The notes under the pieces were generated by a model. It ran no database searches. It worked only from the letters and a program-made list of their open reading frames with translations, and was not told where the DNA came from. A stretch of DNA of 64,000 bases from Dehalococcoidia bacterium. GTDB lineage: Bacteria > Chloroflexota > Dehalococcoidia > SpSt-223. Positions 27,501 to 37,302 of the stretch are shown here, one piece after another. The first letter of the stretch is position 1. Each line of letters starts with the position of its first letter. The DNA is taken from positions 810,128 to 874,127 of the forward strand of contig BPIC01000001.1 of the NCBI GenBank assembly GCA_026003895.1, in the 5' to 3' direction. The position numbers were made by a program, and so were the translations under genes.

Positions 27501-28179
27501 CTTGCACGGTCAGTTGGCCTGCGCCGATGACGACACCGTTTGTCCCGTTCCCGCTGAACGAGAGGCGGCGCAGGGTGGGGTTGTTGCCATAGCCGCTCGA
27601 GATGCTGACCTCGGTGATCGAGACGGCGTCCCCACTGTTGTTGAGCAGGGCCGTGTCTTCGATCAGCGGGTTGAGGCCGCTACCGCGGATCGCAATCCCA
27701 GGGCCCGTGTTGCTTTGGATCGTGCACGAGCGGATCTGGACGTCTCCGGACAACGTTTCGAGGACGCTGCCGCCGCTGCCGCCGTTCGTGATGGCGCAAT
27801 GCGCCAGCCGGAGCCGGCCTCCCGCGGCAACAAAAACGCCTGCCCAGCGTGGCGTGCTCCCCGGGTTATTGGTGAAGACGACTGGGGCGGCGGCGGTGCC
27901 CTCGGCAACCACCGCGCCGCCGTTTTGGACCAGCAGCGTGTGATTCGGGCCAGCGTGGGCGTTGCCTTGGACAATGGCGCCCGGTGCGATCGTCAACGTG
28001 ATGCCATTCGGGACCGTCACCGGTCCGGTCATGATGTGGGGATTGTCTGCGGCGTGCCACGTCTCACTCGCGCTGAGCGTTCCCGAGTGGAACGTCGGAC
28101 CAGCCGCGCGCCCGTGTCCCGTCGGGAGCAGTCCTGTGAACAACACGATGATGACTGCGAGCTGCCAACCCTGCCGCAC
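21561..28179 (-). CDS. Giant secreted beta-helix / IPT / RHS-repeat protein (frameshifted)
   Basis: Two overlapping frames (28179-25390 and 25943-21561) form one gene of about 2205 residues if one base is removed at 25915-25924, where FGELYATF in the first frame continues as LRSLAPGAYDL in the second. Order of parts: signal peptide (to about residue 26); right-handed beta-helix repeats (30-700); an IPT/TIG-like domain; a CARDB-like segment; many YD repeats (GNLTSRQDG, YEYDPLGF); the RHS core end RYRWYDPAIGRFTQPDPLGL and FFDPLG; a helical linker; and a C-terminal beta domain with SRDPNDIIGPTG. RHS proteins form hollow shells that may hold toxins, but the C-terminus here looks like an adhesion or surface domain. 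GTG start with AGGAAGG upstream. Divergent from the STAND cluster. Confidence 0.8.
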
Positions 28180-28264
28180 GATCCTTCCTCCCGCGCCTCG
28201 TCTCGCATACCGTACCCGACTGCTACTTACACGCGGCTTACACGGTTCAGAAGCGCTTGCCCGG

Positions 28265-28294
28265 TTCGACGAACTGCCCCGTTTCCGCTACAGT
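28265..28294 (+). promoter_or_regulatory. Candidate promoter of the STAND cluster
   Basis: TTCGAC (28265-28270) and TACAGT (28289-28294), 18 bp apart, 33 bp before the GTG at 28328. The PAS gene has a similar TTCGAC-18-TACAAA upstream. Confidence 0.35.
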
Positions 28295-28327
28295 CACCAC
28301 GCGTCGCCGTGTTGCAGGAGACCGACC

Positions 28328-31046
28328 GTGACTGACGCTGCCCCCGCTCCTCATCGTGTTATCCGCACGCCGGACCAGCGGCTACGGGTGTTTGTCTCGT
28401 CGACGCTGGGGGAGCTGGCGCCGGAGCGGGCGGCGGTGAAAGCGGCGATCGAGCGGCTGCGGCTTGCCCCGGTGCTGTTTGAGATGGGTGCCCGACCGCA
28501 TCCGCCGCGGGAGCTCTATCGGGCGTATCTGGCGCAGAGCGACATCTTTTTGGGGATCTATTGGCAGAGCTATGGGTGGGTGGCGCCGGGGGAGGAGATC
28601 AGTGGGCTGGAGGATGAATACCGGCTGAGTGGGGGGAAGCCTCGGCTGATTTATCTGAAGGAGCCGGCGCCGGAGCGGCAGGGGCGGCTGGCGACGCTGC
28701 TAGCGCAGATTCGGGATGAGGATAGCGTCAGCTACCAGAAATTCAGCAGCCCCGAGCAGCTGGCCGAGCTCGTTGCCAACGACCTTGCCCTTCTGCTCAC
28801 CGAGCGGTTCGATGCGGCCTCCGCGCCGGCTGCCGCGTCGCCCTCGCCCGCGCAGCGTGCCCTGCCAGCGCTTCGCGGGCCCTTGATCGGGCGCGAGAAC
28901 GAGCTGGCACAACTGCGGGCGCGCTTGACGGAGAGCAACGCTGGGTTGGTGACGCTGACCGGCCCCGGCGGGACAGGCAAAACGCGGCTGGCACTCCACG
29001 CGACCGCCGCCGTTGTCGAGCAGTTCGATGACGGGGTGGTGTTCGTGCCGTTGGCGCCGCTGCGCGATCCTGCGCTCGTCGCTCCGACCATCGCTCAGAC
29101 GATGAACCTGCGCGAGCACCCGACCCTGCCGGTCGGAGACGTGTTGAAGGCGGCGATCGGCAACCGCCACCTGCTGCTCGTCCTCGACAACTTCGAGCAA
29201 GTGAGCGATGCTGCCCCGCTGCTCGCCGACCTGCTGACCGCCTGTCCTCGACTTACGATCCTCGTCACGAGTCGACGGCCGCTGAACGTGCGGGGCGAAC
29301 AGGAATTGCCCGTGCCGCCGCTGGGACTGGCTCGGTCGGGTGATGTCCGCTCCCCCGCCGAACAGCTTTTCGTCGAGCGGGGTGCGCGAAATCCGGCCGG
29401 GCTTCGAACCGAGCAGCGAGGATGCCGAGCTCGTCCGCCGGATCGTCGCGCGCTTGGACGGGCTGCCGCTTGCGATCGAGCTGGCAGCCGCACGAATGCG
29501 CACGCTTTCGCTCGCCGCAGTGCTCCAACGGCTGGACAACCCGCTGGATTTGCTGACGCGCGGCGCACGCGACCTGCCCGAGCGGCAGCAGACGCTGCGC
29601 GACACCATCGCATGGAGCTATGGGCTGCTTGCCGCGCCGGAGCGCCACCTGTTTCGGCGGCTCAGCGTTTTTCGTGGCGGCTGGACGCTCGCCGCCGCCG
29701 AGGCGGTCTGCGACGACGGTGCGCTCGATGTCCTCGGCGCGCTGGAGACGCTGATCGAAAACAGCTTGATCATTCGGCTGCCGTCCCCTCCCGATGAGCC
29801 GAGGTACGGGATGCTCGAGACCATTCGGGAGTTTGCCCGCGAGCAGATCGAGGCCGACGGTGAAATCGAGCCACTGCGCCGCCGCCACGCCGAGTACTTC
29901 ATGAGCGTCGCGGACAAGGCGTGGCCGCACTACGGGTCACCGCAGCGTCCGCTCTGGTTCGCCCGGCTCGACCGAGAGTTGGACAATTTTCGGGCGGCGC
30001 TCACCTGGGGCCGCATGGGGGTAGAGCGTGGCGACCGTCTGGCGCTCGAGCTTGCCTGCCAGATCGCCGGCCGGATCGCGTGGCATTGGTACTTCGCCGG
30101 CCGGACGGCCGAGGGTGAAGAGTGGGGGCGAGTCCTCCTTGCGGCAGCGCGCGAGGCGGGCCTGACCGGTGCGCCCTACATGCGGGCACTCTGGGCGTTC
30201 GGGATGAATGCCTATCTCCGGACGCGGATGGCCGAGGCGGTCGCTGCGCTCGCCGAGTGCGCTCCGCTCGCCCGACAGTATGGCGACGGCCCGGAGTACG
30301 CGGCCTGCCTCACCTATTGGGGAACGGCCCAACTCTACCTGAGCGACCCAACCGGCGGACAGCGGCTGCTCGAAGCGATCGACGCGTGGCGCGTCGCCAG
30401 CCATCCGTGGGGGGAAGCGCTCACGTACGGCTATCTGGCGATGGCACTGCTCGCCGGAGGCAGGTTCGAGCAAGCGCGGCACACGATCGCCGGCGGTGTG
30501 GCGATGAGCCGCGCCCTTGGCGACGGTTGGCTTGAAGGTTTCTTGTTGAACGTGCTCAGCATCCTCGCGACCGCGCAGGGGGAGTACGAACTTGGCTTGC
30601 AGACGGGCATCGATGCTGTCCGCCTGCTCCGCGATGGCGGCGACCGTCACACGGTGTGTTGGCCGCTCGCGACCGCCGGGATCTGCAGCCTGCACCTATC
30701 GGGCATTACACCGGACTGGGATTTTCTGAGCCAGGCGCTCGTCGATGGGCGGGAGACCGGCCAGTATATCGTTCCCATCATCGCGATTGCTGGACTGGCG
30801 CGCGCCGCCGAGCTGGAGGGGGCTCCCGAGCTGGCGTTCCAACTCGCTGCTCTCGATGAGAGGCTGATCGCGTTGCTGGAGCCGTACCTCTTCCCCATCG
30901 GCCTGCAGATCGCCCGCCAAGAACTCGGGCTGCTAGCACTCGATCCAGCGGCGCGACGCACCGCCGCACTTGGCGTCGCGGCGAGGCGTCCAGAAGAGCT
31001 GCTCGGTCGGGCCGTCCAGCTTGCCTTCGCTCGGAGTCCCGGATGA
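28328..31046 (+). CDS. DUF4062-STAND ATPase-TPR protein, copy 1 (frameshifted)
   Basis: Two frames joined by removing one G from the GGGG at 29379-29382 give about 905 residues, colinear with copies 2 and 3. N-terminus: DUF4062 ([42 protein letters not shown]). Next an NB-ARC-type ATPase: Walker A GPGGTGKT, Walker [24 protein letters not shown], then [14 protein letters not shown] after the shift. A winged helix ([28 protein letters not shown]) and TPR-like helices follow. GTG start 28328 with AGGAG upstream. STAND proteins are signal-activated switches; DUF4062 may be the effector or adaptor part. Its stop overlaps the start of copy 2 (ATGA). If the shift is real, the ATPase is truncated. 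Confidence 0.8.
28361..28716 (+). repeat. Homogenised DUF4062 module, copy 1 (356 bp)
   Basis: Starts ATCCGCACGCCGGACCAGCG and is nearly identical to 31070-31425 and 33798-34153 (I count 4-5 mismatches per pair). Similarity then drops abruptly after CGCAGATTCGGGA. Confidence 0.92.
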
Positions 31047-33733
31047 CGCAGCCCTCACCTCGGACCAGCATCCGCACGCCGGACCAGCGGCTACGGGTGT
31101 TTGTCTCGTCGACGCTGGGGGAGCTAGCGCCGGAGCGGGCGGCGGTGAAAGCGGCGATCGAGCGGCTGCGGCTTGCTCCGGTGCTGTTTGAGATGGGTGC
31201 CCGACCGCATCCGCCGCGGGAGCTTTATCGAGCGTATCTGGCGCAGAGCGACATCTTTTTGGGGATCTATTGGCAGAGCTATGGGTGGGTGGCGCCGGGG
31301 GAGGAGATCAGTGGGCTGGAGGATGAATACCGGCTGAGTGGGGGGAAGCCTCGGCTGATTTATCTGAAGGAGCCGGCGCCGGAGCGGCAGGGGCGGCTGG
31401 CGACGCTGCTAGCGCAGATTCGGGACGGGGAGACGGTGAGCTACCAGAAGTTCCGGACGGCGGAGGAGCTGGGGGAGCTGGTGGCGAACGATTTGGCGCT
31501 CTTGCTGACGGAGCGTTTTGCCCAAGCCAGTGCGCCTACCCCTGAGCCGACCGAGACCCGCCCGCCCTTGCCCGCGCCGCGCGGGCGGCTGATCGGACGC
31601 GATCGCGAGCTGGCGACCGTGGTCGGGCTGCTGCGTCAGCCACACGTGTCTCTCGTCACCCTGACCGGCCCGGGCGGAACGGGCAAAACGCGCCTCGCGC
31701 TCGCCGCCGGTCAAGCGCTGCAGGAGGACTTTCCCGATGGCGTGGTGTTCGTCCCGCTCGCCGCGCTGCGTGAATTCGCCCTCGTTCCGGGCGCGATCGC
31801 GCAAGCGCTCGGATTGCGGGATGCCGGGTCGCACTCGGTCGAACAGGCGTCCAAGATGGCGTTGCGCGATCGCCGGCAGCTCCTCATCGTCGACAACTTC
31901 GAACAAGTCGTCGCTGCCGCTCCCTACCTTGTGGAGCTGCTGGAGGCCAGCCCACGCTTGAAGATCCTCGTCACCAGCCGAACGGTGCTGCGGGTGCGGG
32001 GGGAGCACGAGCTGCCGGTTCCGCCCCTCGAACCGAACGAGGCGGTCGAGCTGTTTGTCGAGCGGGCGCGCGAGGTGCAGCCCGACTACGATCCGCGCGG
32101 AGAAGAAGGGACGATCGCCGAGTTGGTCGGCTGGCTGGATGGCTTGCCACTGGCGATCGAGCTGGCGGCGGTTCGCATTCGTTCGCTTCCGGTCGGGGCG
32201 CTCCTCGAGCGCATGTCACATCGCCTTGACCTCCTGACGCGCGGCCCGCGAGATTTGCCGGCTCGCCAGCAGACTCTGCGGGCCACCATTTCGTCGAGCT
32301 ACGAGCTCCTCGATGAAGAGACGGCGTGGCTGTTTCGCCGGCTGGCGGTGTTTCGCGGCGGGTGGACACTCGAGGCGGCCGAGGCGCTTTGTGCCGACCG
32401 GCCAGGCCTCGACCTGCTCGCCGGCGTCGAAGCGCTGCTCGACAACAGCCTGATCGTCCGGCTTGACGACCGGGCGCTGCGCTTTGGGATGCTCGAGACG
32501 ATCCGTGAGTATGCGCTCGAGCAGCTTCGCGCGGAAGGCGCACTCGGCGAGCTGCGCTCGCGCCACGCTGGCATTGTCCTCGATCTGGTGCGCCAAGCGG
32601 CGCCACACCTGACCGACCGCGACCGCGATCGCTGGCTGAAGCGGCTGGACGACGAAACCGACAATCTGCGAGCCGCCTTGGACTGGTCGCTCACCGAGGG
32701 CAGCTTCGACGTCGGCTGCGAGCTGGTTGGCCTCCTTGGCTGGTACTGGTATTTCCGCGGCCACCTGCACGAGGGCGTCCGCTGGGCGGAAACGTATCTC
32801 GCGCGGGCCGAGCAGTCCGATTCGGGCGTCTCACCATTAGGCCACGCCTGGGTTTCCCTCACTGCGGCCAACTTGCAATACACGCTCGGCAACATGGATC
32901 GCGTCGCCGTCGTCGGCGATCGCGCCGCCGGGCTTTTCGACGCGGCCGGACGGCCGAACGAGGCTGGCTGGGCGCTCCAATTTGGGGCGATGGCAACGCT
33001 TGCCCAAGGAGATTCGGCGACAATTGATCGCCTCTCCCGGGCAGTCGAGCGATTCCGCGCCGCTGGCAACCGAGCTGGCGAAGCGTTCGCCCTCGCGGTG
33101 CTCGCCGAGGCAGCACTTGGCCACGGCAACATCGACGCGGCCGAGGCGCGATTGCGCGAGGCGTTGGCGCGCGCCCGGGAGAGCGATGACGCTTGGAGCC
33201 TCGCCGCCACGCTCAGTTCACGCGGCAATGCCGCTCTCTGGCGTGGCGACGCCGCTGGGGCCCGCACCAGCTTCGAACAGGCGGCTGCGCTGCTGCGCCG
33301 AACCGGCGATCGGTGGGGTCTGGGCTGGATGCTTGGCGGCCTTGCGATCGCGCAGAGCGCTGCCGGAGCGCTCGACGACGCGGCGACAACGCTCATCGAA
33401 GCGATCACCGTCGCGGCGGAGACGAGCAATGGCCGTGTCATCGTTCAAGATCTCGCTGCTGCGGCCACCGTCGCCCTCGCGGATGGCGAGCACGACCGAG
33501 CCGCCATCTACGCTGCTGCTGCGCTCCACCTGCTGCGCCGTCCAGCCAGCGCGATCTGGCCGTCGACCCACCCGGTGGTCGAGCAGAGCGTCGCTGCGGT
33601 GCGCCGTGCCGTCGGCGCCGACCTTTGGTCGAGCGTCCAAGGAAGGGGCACCCCTTCGCCAACCCAGCTCGAAGCGTTGCTCGTTGACGCCGCAGGCTAC
33701 GTCGCACGCCGCTCCGCTCGCCGCCGCGTCTGA
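31043..33733 (+). CDS. DUF4062-STAND ATPase-TPR protein, copy 2
   Basis: 896 residues, intact. DUF4062 at residues 16-160; linker to 180; ATPase with Walker A GPGGTGKT (209-216), Walker B LIVDNFEQ (281-288), [18 protein letters not shown] (311-328) and [10 protein letters not shown] (367-376). A winged-helix segment ([30 protein letters not shown]) precedes TPR-like repeats to the C-terminus. The ATPase part resembles the COG3903/AfsR-LuxR class of predicted ATPases, but there is no LuxR or BTAD DNA-binding domain; DUF4062 takes that place. ATG at 31043 overlaps the copy 1 stop. The N-terminal DNA is almost identical to the other copies; the TPR region is strongly diverged, suggesting a different ligand. 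Confidence 0.9.
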   Translation: MTQPSPRTSIRTPDQRLRVFVSSTLGELAPERAAVKAAIERLRLAPVLFEMGARPHPPRELYRAYLAQSDIFLGIYWQSYGWVAPGEEISGLEDEYRLSGGKPRLIYLKEPAPERQGRLATLLAQIRDGETVSYQKFRTAEELGELVANDLALLLTERFAQASAPTPEPTETRPPLPAPRGRLIGRDRELATVVGLLRQPHVSLVTLTGPGGTGKTRLALAAGQALQEDFPDGVVFVPLAALREFALVPGAIAQALGLRDAGSHSVEQASKMALRDRRQLLIVDNFEQVVAAAPYLVELLEASPRLKILVTSRTVLRVRGEHELPVPPLEPNEAVELFVERAREVQPDYDPRGEEGTIAELVGWLDGLPLAIELAAVRIRSLPVGALLERMSHRLDLLTRGPRDLPARQQTLRATISSSYELLDEETAWLFRRLAVFRGGWTLEAAEALCADRPGLDLLAGVEALLDNSLIVRLDDRALRFGMLETIREYALEQLRAEGALGELRSRHAGIVLDLVRQAAPHLTDRDRDRWLKRLDDETDNLRAALDWSLTEGSFDVGCELVGLLGWYWYFRGHLHEGVRWAETYLARAEQSDSGVSPLGHAWVSLTAANLQYTLGNMDRVAVVGDRAAGLFDAAGRPNEAGWALQFGAMATLAQGDSATIDRLSRAVERFRAAGNRAGEAFALAVLAEAALGHGNIDAAEARLREALARARESDDAWSLAATLSSRGNAALWRGDAAGARTSFEQAAALLRRTGDRWGLGWMLGGLAIAQSAAGALDDAATTLIEAITVAAETSNGRVIVQDLAAAATVALADGEHDRAAIYAAAALHLLRRPASAIWPSTHPVVEQSVAAVRRAVGADLWSSVQGRGTPSPTQLEALLVDAAGYVARRSARRRV
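31070..31549 (+). repeat. Homogenised DUF4062 module, copy 2 (480 bp)
   Basis: Near-identical to 33798-34277 over the full 480 bp (I count about five differences, none in the last 124 bp) and to copy 1 over its first 356 bp. Ends at CTACCCCTGAGCCG in the linker before the ATPase. Confidence 0.92.
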
Positions 33734-33776
33734 ACGATCGGGCCCGGCGACTGATACGCTTTGACCGAGTGGTGCG

Positions 33777-36452
33777 ATGAACGAACGGAGACCCCTTATC
33801 CGCACGCCGGACCAGCGGCTACGGGTGTTTGTCTCGTCGACGCTGGGAGAGCTGGCGCCGGAGCGGGCGGCGGTGAAAGCGGCGATCGAGCGGCTGCGGC
33901 TTGCCCCGGTGCTGTTTGAGATGGGTGCCCGACCGCATCCGCCGCGGGAGCTTTATCGAGCGTATCTGGCGCAGAGCGACATCTTTTTGGGGATCTATTG
34001 GCAGAGCTATGGGTGGGTGGCGCCGGGGGAGGAGATCAGTGGGCTGGAGGATGAATACCGGCTGAGTGGGGGGAAGCCTCGGCTGATTTATCTGAAGGAG
34101 CCGGCGCCGGAGCGGCAGGGGCGGCTGGCGACGCTGCTGGCGCAAATTCGGGACGGGGAGACGGTGAGCTACCAGAAGTTCCGGACGGCGGAGGAGCTGG
34201 GGGAGCTGGTGGCGAACGATTTGGCGCTCTTGCTGACGGAGCGTTTTGCCCAAGCCAGTGCGCCTACCCCTGAGCCGGCGCGGCACAATGTGCCAATTCC
34301 GCGCGGGCGGCTAATCGGGAGAGAGAAGGAACTTGCCCAACTGATTCGGCTCATCGAGAAGCCGGACGTTGCGCTGGTGACGCTGACCGGCCCCGGTGGG
34401 AGCGGCAAGACTCGCCTTGCCCTCGAAGCCGCCGAACAGCTCATCGACCGATTCCCAGACGGCGTTTGGTTCGTCCCGCTGGCGAGCGTGCGGCAACCCG
34501 AGTTGGTCCCGAGCGTCATTGCTCGCTCGTTGGGCGTGCCGGAGCAGGTCGGCGAGCCAGCGGACACCGCGCTGCGGCGATCGTTGCGCGCCAAGTCGCT
34601 GCTCCTCGTGCTGGACAACTTCGAGCACGTCATTGATGCCGGCCCGTTTGTGGTCGACCTGCTGCTGGCTTCCCCGGGGCTGCGCGTGCTGGCGACGAGC
34701 CGGGCGCCCCTCCGGGTTCGGGGCGAACACGAATTGCCGGTACCGCCGCTCGCCGTCGCGTCCGATGCCGGCGCGATCGCGCCTGCGGACGAATTGTTTG
34801 TCGAGCGAGCCCTCGAGGTGCGACCCGATCTGGAGGTCACCGACCAGACGCTCGAGGTGATCCGTCGCCTGACCGCGCGGCTGGACGGCCTCCCGCTCGC
34901 CATCGAATTGGCCGCAGCACGGATGCGGCTGCTTTCCCCCGAGGCGTTGCTCGACCGGCTCGACCGCCCGCTCGATTTCCTCTCGCGCGGCCCGCGCGAC
35001 CTTCCGCCGCGCCAGCAAACGCTGCGGGCCACCATCTCCTGGAGCTACGACCTGCTCGACGACGAAGCGAAACGGCTGTTCCGGCGGTTGGCGGTGTTTC
35101 GCGGCTGGACGCTTCGGCAGGCCGAAGACGTTTGCGGCGATGGCGACGTAGTCGCGGCGCTCGAACGGCTGATCGACGGCAGTCTCGTTCAACGGCTCAA
35201 CGACGATTCCGACCCTCGCTATTCCATGCTCGAGACGATCCGCGAATACGCTACCGAGCAGCTTGCTGCCAGTGCGGAAGAGGGCGCGATCCGCCGGCGT
35301 CACGCCGGTCACTTTCTCGCTGTTGCCGAAGAGTCGTTTCCGCCGATCGTCAGCCGAAATCGGCTCGAAGTGATGGAGCAGCTCGCGAGGGAGTACGAGA
35401 ACCTCATCGCCGCGCTCGAATGGGCCTTCGGTGCGGACGGCGACATCGAGATCGGCTGCCGGATCACCGGCACGGTCTGCTGGTTCTGGTACTTCCGCTC
35501 GCTCTTTGGGGACCTGCGCCGCTGGAGCGCGGCCGCTCGGCGCGCCGTCGAGCAGGTACCCACCGTGTCGGACCGCGCCCGCAGCCGCGCCGCCTTCGCC
35601 GGAGGCTTCGCGGCCTACACCAACGCCGATCCGCCGACCGCGGATCGGTTGCTCGCTGAGGCCATCGACCTTGCCCGCGCCGTCGGCGACGAGCATCTCA
35701 TCCCGTGGGGGCTGACCCTCCTCGGCATCACGCGCCTCGATCATCCGGACGACGCCCTGCGCTCGCTGTTCGATGAGGCCTTGCAGCGCTTCCGCGCGAG
35801 CGGCGAGGAGTGGGGCGAGGCGTTCGCTCTCACCTTCTCAGCGATTCAAGACTTGAACGACAGCGTCGCCGGTAACCTCGATCGCAGTCGCGCCTCCCTC
35901 GAGCGCGCCATCGCCCTCTTTCACGAATTGGGCGATCCTTGGGGGGAAGGCATGGCAATGAACTCCTATTGCTATCTGCTCGTCGCCGAAGGCAAGGCAG
36001 ACGACGCCCGCGTGCTCTACGAAACGGCAATCGCCACCTTGCGGCAAACCGGCGATCGCTGGGCGCTCACCTGGGCGGTGGCGGGACTCGGCCTTGCGCT
36101 CATCGAAGGGGGACGCATCGCCGATGCGCGCGCGGCGTTTACCGAGAGCCTGCAGCTCGCGGCCGAAACGGGCACCCACGTTACTGCCGCTCCGTGCACC
36201 ATCGGCCTCGCCGTGATTGCCCTCCTTGACGGCGACCGTGATCGCGCTGCCGAGCTGACGGCGGTAGCCCTCCGCCTGATCGACTTGATCCCCATCCAGT
36301 CGTGGGTGACCTTTCGCGTGGCGCGCGAACGTGGCCTCGCGATCCTTGAGCGCGAACTCGATCCGGCGCTGCGAGAAGCGGCTCGCCAGCGCGTCGCCGC
36401 CCTAGACGGCGACCAGCTCGTGCGGCTCGCGCTTGGTGGCGGAGAGCGCTGA
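33777..36452 (+). CDS. DUF4062-STAND ATPase-TPR protein, copy 3
   Basis: 891 residues, intact, 43 bp after copy 2. DUF4062 at about residues 14-158, then ATPase: GPGGSGKTRLAL (Walker A), [12 protein letters not shown] (Walker B), [19 protein letters not shown] and [14 protein letters not shown]. Winged helix ([31 protein letters not shown]) and C-terminal TPR-like helices follow. Same design as copies 1 and 2, but beyond the linker the three differ throughout. ATG 33777 has no strong ribosome site, so translation may be coupled to copy 2. The stop is 7 bp from the convergent SDR stop. Confidence 0.9.
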   Translation: MNERRPLIRTPDQRLRVFVSSTLGELAPERAAVKAAIERLRLAPVLFEMGARPHPPRELYRAYLAQSDIFLGIYWQSYGWVAPGEEISGLEDEYRLSGGKPRLIYLKEPAPERQGRLATLLAQIRDGETVSYQKFRTAEELGELVANDLALLLTERFAQASAPTPEPARHNVPIPRGRLIGREKELAQLIRLIEKPDVALVTLTGPGGSGKTRLALEAAEQLIDRFPDGVWFVPLASVRQPELVPSVIARSLGVPEQVGEPADTALRRSLRAKSLLLVLDNFEHVIDAGPFVVDLLLASPGLRVLATSRAPLRVRGEHELPVPPLAVASDAGAIAPADELFVERALEVRPDLEVTDQTLEVIRRLTARLDGLPLAIELAAARMRLLSPEALLDRLDRPLDFLSRGPRDLPPRQQTLRATISWSYDLLDDEAKRLFRRLAVFRGWTLRQAEDVCGDGDVVAALERLIDGSLVQRLNDDSDPRYSMLETIREYATEQLAASAEEGAIRRRHAGHFLAVAEESFPPIVSRNRLEVMEQLAREYENLIAALEWAFGADGDIEIGCRITGTVCWFWYFRSLFGDLRRWSAAARRAVEQVPTVSDRARSRAAFAGGFAAYTNADPPTADRLLAEAIDLARAVGDEHLIPWGLTLLGITRLDHPDDALRSLFDEALQRFRASGEEWGEAFALTFSAIQDLNDSVAGNLDRSRASLERAIALFHELGDPWGEGMAMNSYCYLLVAEGKADDARVLYETAIATLRQTGDRWALTWAVAGLGLALIEGGRIADARAAFTESLQLAAETGTHVTAAPCTIGLAVIALLDGDRDRAAELTAVALRLIDLIPIQSWVTFRVARERGLAILERELDPALREAARQRVAALDGDQLVRLALGGGER
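33798..34277 (+). repeat. Homogenised DUF4062 module, copy 3 (480 bp)
   Basis: Third copy of the module; equals copy 2 through the linker (CTACCCCTGAGCCG) and copy 1 through CGCAAATTCGGGA at 34153. Confidence 0.92.
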
Positions 36453-36459
36453 CCGGACG

Positions 36460-37275
36460 CTACGCTGGGCGAGCGGCCCAGCGCTCGCGGAATTCGGCAG
36501 CTGGGTTCGGAAACTCGCCGGATCCCGCCGGGTTGCTGGGGTTCCAGTTCTTGCCTTCAAAGAACCCACCGGTCACCTCGCGGGACTCGTCCGAGGCGAG
36601 GAAGATCGCTGGCTCGACCATCACCTCGGCCGGCACATGGCCGAGCCGCTTGAGAAATTCGGGCATCTTGTTCGGGCCGAACAGGTGGGTATCCACCATC
36701 CCGCCCGGTGAGAGGCAGTTGACTCGAATGCCCCGCTTCTTCCCCTCGCCAGCGGCGATGTGGGTGAGCACGTCGACTCCCGCCTTGCTGGCGGCGTAGA
36801 CGGCATTGCCGGCGCTCGCCCGACGTCCGGTGCCCGAACCGATGAGGATGATCGAGCTGCCCTCGCGCATTACCGGCATTGCGGTCTTCAGCGTCAGGAA
36901 GGCACCGGTGAAATTCGTCTCCATGATCGTCTGCCACGTCTTGAGGTCGTAGCTCGTCAGATCGGTGAAGCGCCGGCCCGAGACCGCCGGGCCCACCGCC
37001 GCGTTCACCACGAGCACGTCCAGCCGGCCGAATCGGCGGAGCGTTTCATCCACCATCGCCTGAAGTTGCTGCTCGTCGCGCACGTCCACCAGCGCGGTCG
37101 CCACCTCGGGCGCCCCGTTGGCGCGGCACGCCTCCGCCACGCGTGCGAGGTCCTCGGCGCTGCGCGCCGTCAACATCAGCGTCGCGCCTTCGGCGGCGAA
37201 GCCGCGGGCCATCACCTCGCCGAGCCCGCGGCTCGCGCCGGTGATGACGATACGTTTCCGCTCAAGCCTGCCCAT
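36460..37275 (-). CDS. SDR-family NAD(P)-dependent oxidoreductase
   Basis: 271 residues, classical short-chain dehydrogenase: ITGASRGLGEVMARGFA (cofactor loop, residues 11-27), VVNAAVG (in place of NNAG), a serine in LIGSGTGRRASAG and the catalytic YAASKAG (YxxxK). The C-terminal tail is longer than usual and Asn/Pro-rich (GGFFEGKNWNPSNP). Substrate unknown. Downstream of a second SDR on the same strand with a 27-bp gap, so the two probably act on one pathway. The pair shares about the same length and C-terminal motif FLASDESR. Confidence 0.9.
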   Translation of the reverse strand: MGRLERKRIVITGASRGLGEVMARGFAAEGATLMLTARSAEDLARVAEACRANGAPEVATALVDVRDEQQLQAMVDETLRRFGRLDVLVVNAAVGPAVSGRRFTDLTSYDLKTWQTIMETNFTGAFLTLKTAMPVMREGSSIILIGSGTGRRASAGNAVYAASKAGVDVLTHIAAGEGKKRGIRVNCLSPGGMVDTHLFGPNKMPEFLKRLGHVPAEVMVEPAIFLASDESREVTGGFFEGKNWNPSNPAGSGEFPNPAAEFRERWAARPA

Positions 37276-37302
37276 CGCGCCCTCCGTCCTGCGAACGCCC
37301 GT

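Noticed and set aside
34311..35744. 477-residue minus-strand open frame
   Set aside because: Antisense to the third STAND ATPase; composition is that of a shadow frame.
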